Source of the DNA: Syntrophales bacterium
GTDB taxonomy: Bacteria; Desulfobacterota; Syntrophia; Syntrophales; UBA2192
DNA: 6,666 nucleotides
Direction: 5' to 3'
NCBI GenBank assembly: GCA_025454095.1
Contig: JALOPC010000066.1
Span: forward strand, 5,001 to 11,666
Below the pieces are notes generated by a model. That model did no database searches. It was not told the origin of the DNA and was given only the letters and a program-made list of their open reading frames with translations. Positions 1 through 4,869 of the stretch are shown here, in pieces; position 1 is the stretch's first letter; the number at the start of each line of letters is the position of its first letter. Position numbers and translations under genes: made by a program.

Positions 1-279
1 CTCCTTGGAGAGGACCTGGCGCATCTCGGTCTTGCCGCTGGGGTCGCCGATCATGGCCGTCCCGCCTCCCACCAGGGCGATGGGCCGATGGCCGTTTCGC
101 TGCATGTGGGCAAGCGACATGATGGGGACGAGGCTCCCGATGTGAAGGCTCGTGGCCGTCGGGTCGAAGCCGATGTAGCAGGTCACCCGCTCTTCGGCGA
201 GAATCCGCCGGGCCTCGGCCTCGTCGGTCACCTGCTCGACGAAACCACGCTCACTCAAAACGTCGTATACGCTTTTCAT
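1..279 (-). CDS. tyrS: Tyrosyl-tRNA synthetase, N-terminal part (runs off left edge)
   Basis: Class I aminoacyl-tRNA synthetase that charges tRNA-Tyr with tyrosine in the cytoplasm. Only the first 93 codons are in the window. The translation starts [16 protein letters not shown] and carries the family signature: [14 protein letters not shown] at residues 37-50, with HIGS as the HIGH-type ATP-binding motif, then [16 protein letters not shown] at 68-83, typical of the tyrosine-binding Rossmann fold. The KMSKS loop and the S4-like tRNA-binding domain would lie outside the window. The ATG start at 279 is supported by a TGAGGT ribosome binding site (290-285), six bases upstream. It is the last gene visible in the minus-strand block, 96 bases after ymdB. 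That gap contains a long hairpin, so tyrS may be cotranscribed with ymdB or separately controlled. Recognition of the family is firm. Confidence 0.95.
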   Translation of the reverse strand, partial: MKSVYDVLSERGFVEQVTDEAEARRILAEERVTCYIGFDPTATSLHIGSLVPIMSLAHMQRNGHRPIALVGGGTAMIGDPSGKTEMRQVLSKE

Positions 280-301
280 CAGATACCTCATTCGGGCATA
301 A

Positions 302-374
302 GGCAAAAGGCTAAAGGCGAAAGGGGTTTCAACTTCCAGCCCTTCCCTTCGCCCTTAGCCTTTAACCCTTTGCC
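302..374 (-). repeat. Long imperfect inverted repeat / RNA hairpin between ymdB and tyrS
   Basis: This element fills most of the ymdB-tyrS gap and begins one base after the ymdB stop codon. An inner stem pairs 307-324 with 345-362 (18 pairs, loop of about 20 bases). An outer stem pairs 302-306 with 370-374, with an unpaired stretch at 363-369. In minus-strand RNA, the sense direction of the flanking genes, the two non-Watson-Crick positions of the inner stem (354/315 and 347/322) are G-U wobbles; in plus-strand RNA they would be A-C mismatches. The fold therefore favours the sense transcript. The arms consist of GGCTAAAGG/GGCGAAAGG-type units, which could mark a dispersed intergenic repeat. 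No U-run follows, so it is not a classical intrinsic terminator. An mRNA-stabilising or processing hairpin is possible. Confidence 0.6.
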
Positions 375-375
375 G

Positions 376-1161
376 TCATTCTTTCAAGCGCAGATTCACC
401 CGCTTGATCGAGTGGGCCTTGCCGGTCTGCGGGTCAACGCTCACGACGGCCCCCTGGAGGCGCACGTCGCCCCGGGCAACCTCGAAGCGGCAGGGCATCC
501 CCGTGAGGAACCGATCGATGATCATCTCCTTCTCGATCCCGATGACGGAGTTGTGGGGGCCCGTCATCCCCACGTCGGTCATGTAGGCCGTCCCTCCGGG
601 GAGAATCGTCTCGTCGGCCGTCTGCACGTGGGTATGCGTACCCAGGACGGCGCTGACCTCCCCGTCCAGGTACCACCCGAGGGCCTGCTTTTCCGAGGTG
701 GCCTCGGCATGGATATCCACGATGACGATGGGCGTCTGCTGCCGCAGTCCCGCCACGATGCCCTTGGCCGCGCGGAAGGGACAGTCGGCCGGGTGCATGA
801 AGACCCGGCCCGCCAGGTTGACGACGGCAACGGGGATTCCCGCGGCCGTTTTCACCACGGCATGTCCGATCCCGGGGCAGCCTTCCGCGAAGTTGGCAGG
901 CCGCAGGAGGTTCGGGTAGTCGTCGATGAAGCCGAGGACCTCTTTCTTGTCCCAGACGTGGTTGCCCGTGGTGAACAGGTGGATGCCGCACTCGAGCAGC
1001 TCGTCCACGGTGTCGCGCGTGATGCCGAACCCCGCGGCGGCGTTCTCGGCGTTGGCGATCACGAGATCGACGCCGTGCTCCTTGCAGAGGCCCGGCAGGA
1101 ACTCCCGCACGACGCGACGGCCCGGCCGCCCCACAATGTCCCCGATGAAAAGTATCTGCAT
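376..1161 (-). CDS. ymdB: YmdB-family metallophosphoesterase (TIGR00282 type)
   Basis: A 261-residue calcineurin-like phosphoesterase of the family that includes Bacillus subtilis YmdB, a 2',3'-cyclic-nucleotide phosphodiesterase with broad effects on gene expression. The dimetal-site motifs are all present: GDIVG with D8, NAENAA with E39-N40, TTGNHVWDK with N67-H68, DIHAEATSEK with H151, and LGTHTHVQTAD with H176 and H178. TDVGMTGPHNSVIG at 195-208 is another family hallmark. Length is normal and there is no signal peptide or membrane segment, so a cytoplasmic enzyme is expected. The ATG at 1161 lies 10 bases after the rny stop with only a weak Shine-Dalgarno (GACGGG), suggesting translation coupled to rny. 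The rny-ymdB pair is also known in Firmicutes. The family is certain; its physiological substrate in this organism is not. Confidence 0.95.
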   Translation of the reverse strand: MQILFIGDIVGRPGRRVVREFLPGLCKEHGVDLVIANAENAAAGFGITRDTVDELLECGIHLFTTGNHVWDKKEVLGFIDDYPNLLRPANFAEGCPGIGHAVVKTAAGIPVAVVNLAGRVFMHPADCPFRAAKGIVAGLRQQTPIVIVDIHAEATSEKQALGWYLDGEVSAVLGTHTHVQTADETILPGGTAYMTDVGMTGPHNSVIGIEKEMIIDRFLTGMPCRFEVARGDVRLQGAVVSVDPQTGKAHSIKRVNLRLKE

Positions 1162-1171
1162 AGGGCCCGTC

Positions 1172-2731
1172 TTATCTCGCGAAATCCGTCACCCTCGTCT
1201 CCCGGATGACGGTGACCTTGATCTGACCCGGGTAGGTCAGCTCGGACTCGATCTTCTTGACGATGTCCTTGCAGAGAATGAGGGATTCGTCGTCGGAGAT
1301 CCTCTCGTTCTGCACCAGGATCCGGATCTCCCGGCCCGCCTGGATGGCAAAGCACGACTCGACGCCGTTGAAGGACTTGGCGATGCTCTCGAGCTCCTGG
1401 AGCCGCTTCACGTAGGTTTCGAGCATCTCCCGGCGGGCGCCCGGGCGGGCCGCGGAGAGGGTGTCGGCCACCTGGACGAGGACGCCCAGCAGGTTGTTGT
1501 TGCGGCCGTCGTCGTGGTGGGTGGCGATGGCTTCGATGATCCGTTCGTGCTCGCCGAAGCGCTTGGCGTAGTCCGCCCCGAGCTCGGCGTGCGTGCCCTC
1601 GAGCTTGTGGTCCACGGCCTTGCCGATGTCGTGCAGCAGCCCCGCCCGCTTCGCCTCCCGCACGTCGAGACCCAGCTCCGAGGCGATGATCCCCGTCAGG
1701 AAAGCAACCTCCATGGAGTGCTGCAGCACGTTCTGGGAAAAGCTGGAACGGTACTTGAGCTTGCCGAGCAGCGTGATGATCTCGGGGTGGATATCGTGGG
1801 CGCCCACGTCGAACGAGGCCCGCTCCCCCGTCTCCTGGATGATCTTGTCCACCTCGCTCTGCACTTTCCTGACCACGTCCTCGATCCGCCCGGGGTGGAT
1901 CCGGCCGTCGCTGATGAGGCGCTCGAGCGAGATCTTCGCCACTTCCCTGCGCACGGGATCGAAGGCGGACAGCACGACGGCCTCCGGCGTGTCGTCGATG
2001 ATGAGATCGACGCCCGTGGCCGCCTCGATGGCGCGGATGTTGCGGCCCTCTCGACCGATGATCCGCCCCTTCATTTCGTCCGTCGGGAGATTGACGACCG
2101 ACACGGTGCTTTCGGCCACGAAGTCCCCGGCGTAGCGCTGGATGGAGTAGGCGATGATCTCCTGGGCCTTCTTGTCGGCGGTGCGCTTGGCCTCTTCCTC
2201 TGCCTTGCGAATGAGGATGGCCGCCTCGCGCTTGGCCTCGGCCTCGAGGGACTGGATGAGCTGTGCCTTGGCCTCCTCGGCGGTGAACCCGGCGATCTTC
2301 TCGAGCTTCTCCTTCTGATCGTCGATGATGCGGTTGAGGCGCTCGTGCTTTTCGTGCAGGGAGTTCTCCTTCTGCTGAAGCCCCTTCTCGCGGTTCTCGA
2401 TGTTGCTCTCCTTCTGCACGAGCATGTCGATGCGCTTTTCCTGGTTTTCCTCCTTGGATCGCAGGCGCCCCTCGAGCTTGTCGAGCTCGGTCTTGCGATC
2501 CCGGGCCTCGCGCTCGAAGTCGGCCTTTGTTCTGAGCAGGCTCTCCTTGGCCTGAAGAACCGCTTCCTTCTTGATGTTGTCGGCTTCTTTCTTGGCCTCC
2601 TCAACGATCCGGACGGCTAGATTTTCGGAAGACTGCAGTTCTTTCCGGGTGATCATCTTCCGCAGCAGATACCCGAAGGCGATACCGGCAATCAATGATG
2701 CAATGGCTATGATGACGGGTAAGAAATCCAA
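1172..2731 (-). CDS. rny: Ribonuclease Y (membrane-anchored endoribonuclease)
   Basis: A 519-residue RNase Y, an endoribonuclease that initiates mRNA decay at the inner membrane. Domains in order: one N-terminal membrane segment (about residues 3-22, followed by the basic LLRKMITRK); a long charged coiled coil (about 30-200, rich in E, K, R and Q); a KH RNA-binding domain (about 210-275) with the loop [15 protein letters not shown] at 222-236; and an HD domain with candidate metal ligands H338, H367-D368 ([12 protein letters not shown]) and D423 ([15 protein letters not shown]). Length is typical and the frame is intact. The start is TTG at 2731-2729, chosen because a near-perfect Shine-Dalgarno sits at the right distance and the next in-frame Met is residue 26, which would remove the membrane anchor. 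It lies downstream of a 6S RNA and directly upstream of ymdB. Confidence 0.97.
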   Translation of the reverse strand: MDFLPVIIAIASLIAGIAFGYLLRKMITRKELQSSENLAVRIVEEAKKEADNIKKEAVLQAKESLLRTKADFEREARDRKTELDKLEGRLRSKEENQEKRIDMLVQKESNIENREKGLQQKENSLHEKHERLNRIIDDQKEKLEKIAGFTAEEAKAQLIQSLEAEAKREAAILIRKAEEEAKRTADKKAQEIIAYSIQRYAGDFVAESTVSVVNLPTDEMKGRIIGREGRNIRAIEAATGVDLIIDDTPEAVVLSAFDPVRREVAKISLERLISDGRIHPGRIEDVVRKVQSEVDKIIQETGERASFDVGAHDIHPEIITLLGKLKYRSSFSQNVLQHSMEVAFLTGIIASELGLDVREAKRAGLLHDIGKAVDHKLEGTHAELGADYAKRFGEHERIIEAIATHHDDGRNNNLLGVLVQVADTLSAARPGARREMLETYVKRLQELESIAKSFNGVESCFAIQAGREIRILVQNERISDDESLILCKDIVKKIESELTYPGQIKVTVIRETRVTDFAR

Positions 2732-2737
2732 TCTATG

Positions 2738-2747
2738 TCACCTCCTT
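2738..2747 (-). promoter_or_regulatory. Strong ribosome binding site of rny
   Basis: The minus strand reads AAGGAGGTGA here, a nearly full complement to the 16S rRNA 3' end. GGAGG is nine bases upstream of the TTG codon at 2731. No ATG or GTG start is available at a suitable distance, so this site decides the unusual start of RNase Y and probably compensates for it. Confidence 0.85.
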
Positions 2748-2762
2748 ATCCCTGATGGCATA

Positions 2763-2793
2763 GGAAGACCGATGCGTTCAATACGATCCTTCC
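2763..2793 (-). other. Possible stem-loop in the rny 5' leader
   Basis: The interval between the 6S RNA and rny (about 2732-2886) has no gene. The clearest structure in it is an interrupted stem: GGAAG/CTTCC at the base (2763-2767 with 2789-2793), then GAT/ATC and CGT/ACG, capped by a five-base loop, with small one-sided bulges. It sits roughly 16 bases upstream of the rny Shine-Dalgarno and could affect translation or stability of rny mRNA. I see no convincing sigma-70 promoter in this leader. This is weak evidence based on pairing alone. Confidence 0.3.
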
Positions 2794-2886
2794 GGTTCAG
2801 TGCCGTGGAATGAAGTGCGGACAGGAATCTTTACGAGGGGGGCAAACAGGCGCAATTTCGGAGGGTTATTCTTGTCGGACGAGGGC

Positions 2887-3044
2887 CAAAAGAATCCCCC
2901 GCCTATGCCGTGTTAACGAATAACCTTGAACCTTGTCAACAAGGTGGGTGCCCTGTGTGTGGAATCAGGCTTTCCTCTCGGGAACCTGCACACTTCCTAC
3001 CAGGGAGGGCTCCCTGTCATTAGGTGTTAGCTCAAAGGATTTTG
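2887..3044 (-). ncRNA. ssrS: 6S RNA
   Basis: 6S RNA binds sigma-70 RNA polymerase by mimicking an open promoter and lowers transcription in stationary phase. Minus-strand evidence: (1) 2944-2921 reads CCTTGTTGACAAGG followed by TTCAAGGTTA, matching the conserved 3' part of E. coli 6S (CCTTGAACCAAGG, then TTCAAGGG); a CGGCAT motif follows. (2) The 3' central-bubble hairpin CCTTG-TTGA-CAAGG is intact. (3) An apical stem is formed by GTGTG/CACAC, CAGG/CCTG and TTCC/GGAA, closed by the loop CGAGA at 2980-2976. (4) GCCCT at 3010-3006 can pair with AGGGC at 2954-2950, and the 5' bubble strand also holds a local hairpin (CAGGGA/TCCCTG, 3016-3001). (5) The ends pair to make a closing stem (CCTAATG with CATAGG, AATCC with GGATT). 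The position after zapA matches the well-known zapA-ssrS order. Ends are estimated from pairing; about 155 bases is somewhat short for the family. Confidence 0.85.
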
Positions 3045-3048
3045 TTAA

Positions 3049-3357
3049 TCACGCACATCGCAGGGGAATGTTCTTCCCGTTATCTTCCCGGTCGATGAGA
3101 TGGATCAGTTCCTCGGACCGGGTTTCCAGCTGGTTGCAGATCGTCTCCTGTTCGCCCCGCAGCCGCATCAGTTCATCGGCCAGATTCAGGGCAACCAGCA
3201 TGACGATGTTCAGAGTCGTCAAATTCCTTGAGGCGCGTTTGATGTCCTCCGCTTTGTTGTTGATATGCTCCACGATCTTCAAAACATGGTCATCACTGGC
3301 ATCACTCAGCACGGAGACGTTATGACCCATGATTTTGAGATCAAACCTTTTTTTCAA
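3049..3357 (-). CDS. zapA: Cell division protein ZapA
   Basis: A 102-residue ZapA, the small cytoplasmic protein that binds FtsZ and bundles its filaments at the division site. The N-terminal globular part (about 1-45) has the family pattern KKRFDLKIMGHNVSVLSDAS, followed by DDHVLKIVEHINNKAEDI. A helix rich in hydrophobic residues (TTLNIVMLVALNLADELMRL, 47-66) and a coiled-coil tail follow. The start is TTG at 3357-3355: upstream in-frame codons offer no ATG or GTG before a stop, and the next Met is residue 10, which would cut into the domain. The Shine-Dalgarno is poor (a GGGG run upstream). The gene begins 17 bases inside the preceding ZapB-like gene, so translational coupling is likely. 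The 6S RNA begins within about five to ten bases of its stop codon. Confidence 0.92.
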   Translation of the reverse strand: MKKRFDLKIMGHNVSVLSDASDDHVLKIVEHINNKAEDIKRASRNLTTLNIVMLVALNLADELMRLRGEQETICNQLETRSEELIHLIDREDNGKNIPLRCA

Positions 3358-3604
3358 ACAACAACCCCGATGTCTGCTCTGATGCGTTTATATCCTCCAG
3401 CAAATCCAGTAGCGTGTCCACCTTCTGTTTTACGGAATCCCTTTCCTCGTTGAGTTTGGCGATCTTGCTGTTTGCCTCCCTGATTTCTCCGCTCTTTATT
3501 TCGACTAGCTCTTCTAACTCCTTTAATCGCTTCCTCAGTGCCTGATGTTCCTCGACGAGTCCCTTAATCCTCTGTTCGAGTTCCCTGAACTTGACGAGTT
3601 CCAC
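3341..3604 (-). CDS. zapB: ZapB-like coiled-coil cell division protein
   Basis: An 87-residue, highly charged, almost wholly helical protein. Leucine, isoleucine and valine fall at heptad spacing through residues 3-70 (for example VKFRELEQRIKGLVEE and VDTLLDLLEDI), with no proline or signal sequence. This fits the ZapB/DUF904 type of small coiled-coil protein that bridges ZapA and other divisome parts, and the location directly before zapA, with a 17-base overlap, strongly supports that role. Sequence alone cannot separate ZapB from a generic coiled coil, so the name rests largely on context. The start is GTG at 3604, preceded by GGAGGAGAGG on the minus strand about 12 bases upstream; no ATG is available in frame. 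It lies 51 bases after the dusB stop and is probably cotranscribed with it. Confidence 0.75.
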   Translation of the reverse strand: MELVKFRELEQRIKGLVEEHQALRKRLKELEELVEIKSGEIREANSKIAKLNEERDSVKQKVDTLLDLLEDINASEQTSGLLFEKKV

Positions 3605-3631
3605 GATGCCGTTCTACCTCTCCTCCGTGCC

Positions 3632-3650
3632 TCCCGGATTCATCCCGGGA
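3632..3650 (-). other. Short GC-rich stem-loop between dusB and the zapB-like gene
   Basis: TCCCGG (3632-3637) and CCGGGA (3645-3650) form a six-pair stem with a seven-base loop, in the 51-base gap after the dusB stop. No U-run follows in the minus direction, so it is not a normal intrinsic terminator. It may act as a 3' stabilising hairpin or partial attenuator between dusB and the division genes. The evidence is base pairing only. Confidence 0.4.
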
Positions 3651-3655
3651 AAAGC

Positions 3656-4690
3656 CTAGCTTTGATTGAAGCTTATGTTCAAATTTTCCAAAAAGTCAAG
3701 CTGCTTTTTCTCTTCGGCCGCCCCTGCGGCAAGCATGTCGAAGTAGGCCGAAATCTCCGCCAGGACGTTGTCCGTTCCCGTGATCGTCCCTGCCCCTTTC
3801 CGGAAGACCGCGCTTCCCCGAAGCCCCTTGGTGTACCAGAAAAGGTGCTTCCGGAAATTCTTCACCCCCGTCAGTTCTCCGTAGCGCCCGACGGACATCT
3901 CGAGATGCTCCGCGATGATGCGGCGCTTTTCTTCGAGATTCGCACGTTCGATGCCCTCTCCTGCCAGATGCCGGAGCGCGTTGCGGAAAATCCAGGGATT
4001 CCCCAGGGCCGCCCGTCCGATCATGATGCCGTCGCACCCCGTCTGCGCGAGCAGGGCCGAGGCGTCCTCGGGGGCCTCGACGTCCCCGTTTCCGATGACG
4101 GGAATCCTCAGGGCCGCCTTGACCTCGGCGATCACGGACCAGTCGGAGCGGCCGCCGAACCCCTGGGAGGCTGTCCTCGGGTGGACGGCGACGGCGTCGG
4201 CGCCTTCTTCCTCGGCGATCCGGGCGATCTCGAGGGCGTTTTTCTCCTTCGGCGACCAGCCCGACCGGATCTTGACGGTCAGGGGGATCCGGATAGAGCC
4301 CCGCGCTTCCCGAACGATGAGGCGGACCCGGCCGGGCTCCCTCATCAGGGCCGCTCCTGCGCCCCGGCGGATCACGGGCTTGACGGGGCAGCCCATGTTG
4401 ATGTCCACGGCGTCGGCAAGCCCCCTCTCTTCGATGATCTGCGCCGCCGCGGCCAGCACGCCGGGATCGGAGCCGAAGACCTGTGCGATGAGGGGACGGT
4501 CGCCCGAGCCGCTGCGCAGGATGTCGAGGGTCTTCTTCTGACCCCGCACGATGCCGTCGGCGCTGACCATCTCCGAGTAGCACAGGCCGCAGCCGAAGCG
4601 CCGGACGATCGTCCGGAACGGCAGGTCCGAAATTCCCGCCAGGGGTGCCAGGATGAGATTGTTGGAAAGCGCAAGCGCGGCGATTTTCAT
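3656..4690 (-). CDS. dusB: tRNA-dihydrouridine synthase, DusB type
   Basis: An FMN- and NADPH-dependent flavoenzyme that reduces specific uridines in the tRNA D-loop to dihydrouridine. With the ATG at 4690 the protein has 344 residues, normal for DusB. Motifs: LILAPLAGISDLPFR (12-26) at the first strand of the TIM barrel; AQVFGSDP (69-76); DINMGCPVKPVIRRGAGAAL (96-115) with the catalytic cysteine C101; VKIRSGW (139-145) with the FMN-contacting K140; AVHPRT (168-173) with H170; GNGDV (200-204); and GIMIGRAALGNPWIF (221-235), the phosphate-binding end of the barrel. The C-terminal part carries the helical tRNA-binding domain. An upstream in-frame Met would add 19 residues, but those do not look like the family and lack a good ribosome binding site. 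The gene diverges from glmM and heads the block that leads into the cell division genes. Confidence 0.95.
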   Translation of the reverse strand: MKIAALALSNNLILAPLAGISDLPFRTIVRRFGCGLCYSEMVSADGIVRGQKKTLDILRSGSGDRPLIAQVFGSDPGVLAAAAQIIEERGLADAVDINMGCPVKPVIRRGAGAALMREPGRVRLIVREARGSIRIPLTVKIRSGWSPKEKNALEIARIAEEEGADAVAVHPRTASQGFGGRSDWSVIAEVKAALRIPVIGNGDVEAPEDASALLAQTGCDGIMIGRAALGNPWIFRNALRHLAGEGIERANLEEKRRIIAEHLEMSVGRYGELTGVKNFRKHLFWYTKGLRGSAVFRKGAGTITGTDNVLAEISAYFDMLAAGAAEEKKQLDFLENLNISFNQS

Positions 4691-4713
4691 CGTTTCGTTC
4701 CCGTCCGGATTCG

Positions 4714-4728
4714 CCCCTAACTTAGGGG
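4714..4728. promoter_or_regulatory. 15-bp palindrome in the dusB upstream region (possible operator)
   Basis: CCCCTAA-C-TTAGGGG is a perfect seven-base inverted repeat around one central base, 24 bases upstream of the dusB ATG in the divergent dusB-glmM region. Its symmetry suits a dimeric DNA-binding protein; as RNA it could form only a five-pair hairpin with a five-base loop. On the minus strand, TTGCAA at 4742-4747 followed after 17 bases by TAAGTT would place a weak -10 box inside the palindrome. The regulator is unknown. Confidence 0.4.
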
Positions 4729-4756
4729 TCAAGGGCCGCCATTGCAAGGAAAAAAC

Positions 4757-4785
4757 TTCAATTCCGGCATTGTCCGTGCTATAAA
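4757..4785 (+). promoter_or_regulatory. Candidate sigma-70 promoter of glmM
   Basis: TATAAA at 4780-4785 is preceded by TG at 4777-4778, giving an extended -10 element (TGCTATAAA). A weak -35, TTCAAT (4757-4762), is 17 bases upstream. Transcription would begin near 4792, giving a leader of about 78 bases. This is the best promoter-like match in the divergent region, but it is motif evidence only. Confidence 0.45.
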
Positions 4786-4805
4786 CAGGCCGGTTTTTGC
4801 GTCGC

Positions 4806-4848
4806 TCCCGGAATGGATTTTCACAAGTGAAACCAACCCTTTCCGGGA
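4806..4848 (+). other. Stem-loop in the glmM 5' leader
   Basis: An eight-base perfect inverted repeat, TCCCGGAA (4806-4813) with TTCCGGGA (4841-4848), encloses two further stems: TGG/CCA, then TTTCA/TGAAA closed by CAAG, separated by small one-sided loops. The whole hairpin ends four bases before the glmM Shine-Dalgarno and lies inside the expected mRNA leader. It does not cover the ribosome binding site, so it might stabilise the mRNA or bind a factor. No known riboswitch or glmS-type ribozyme is recognisable in it. Confidence 0.5.
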
Positions 4849-4852
4849 AGCC

Positions 4853-4860
4853 GGTGGAGG
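4853..4860 (+). promoter_or_regulatory. Ribosome binding site of glmM
   Basis: GGTGGAGG ends nine bases before the ATG at 4870. This spacing favours that ATG over the in-frame TTG at 4861, which directly abuts the site and is too close for initiation. Confidence 0.8.
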
Positions 4861-4869
4861 TTGTACCCT

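Noticed and set aside
88..1209. A 373-codon open frame on the plus strand opposite tyrS and ymdB
   Set aside because: It spans two recognised minus-strand genes and the hairpin between them, and its product resembles no family. It is a codon-bias shadow.
926..2620. A 564-codon open frame on the plus strand opposite rny
   Set aside because: The minus-strand frame encodes an unmistakable complete RNase Y. The plus-strand translation is low-complexity (rich in L, D, G, V) with no domain, as expected opposite a GC-rich gene.
2911..2939. A perfect TTGACA followed after 17 bases by TTAACA on the minus strand, possible rny promoter
   Set aside because: The TTGACA is the loop and stem of the conserved 6S 3' bubble hairpin, so its sequence is explained by the RNA. 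The -10 part matches consensus at only two of six positions. It is not excluded as a dual-use promoter but is unsupported.
3545..4720. A 391-codon open frame on the plus strand opposite dusB
   Set aside because: The minus-strand DusB is complete and well supported; the opposite frame shows only proline-, arginine- and aspartate-rich filler.
4691..4747. An upstream ATG at 4747 for dusB, adding 19 residues
   Set aside because: The extra residues do not resemble DusB N-termini, lack a ribosome binding site, and would translate through the 15-bp palindrome. MKIAALALSNNLILAPLAGI starts as expected for the family.
4764..4798. CCGGC and GCCGG followed by TTTTT on the plus strand, possible terminator or attenuator before glmM
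   Set aside because: The stem is only five pairs around a 20-base loop with little inner pairing, and no plus-strand gene upstream needs terminating. The same bases contain the better-supported extended -10 TGCTATAAA.
4861..4869. TTG at 4861 as the glmM start, adding three residues
   Set aside because: It directly abuts the GGTGGAGG ribosome binding site, too close for initiation. The ATG at 4870 has normal spacing and matches the family N-terminus.
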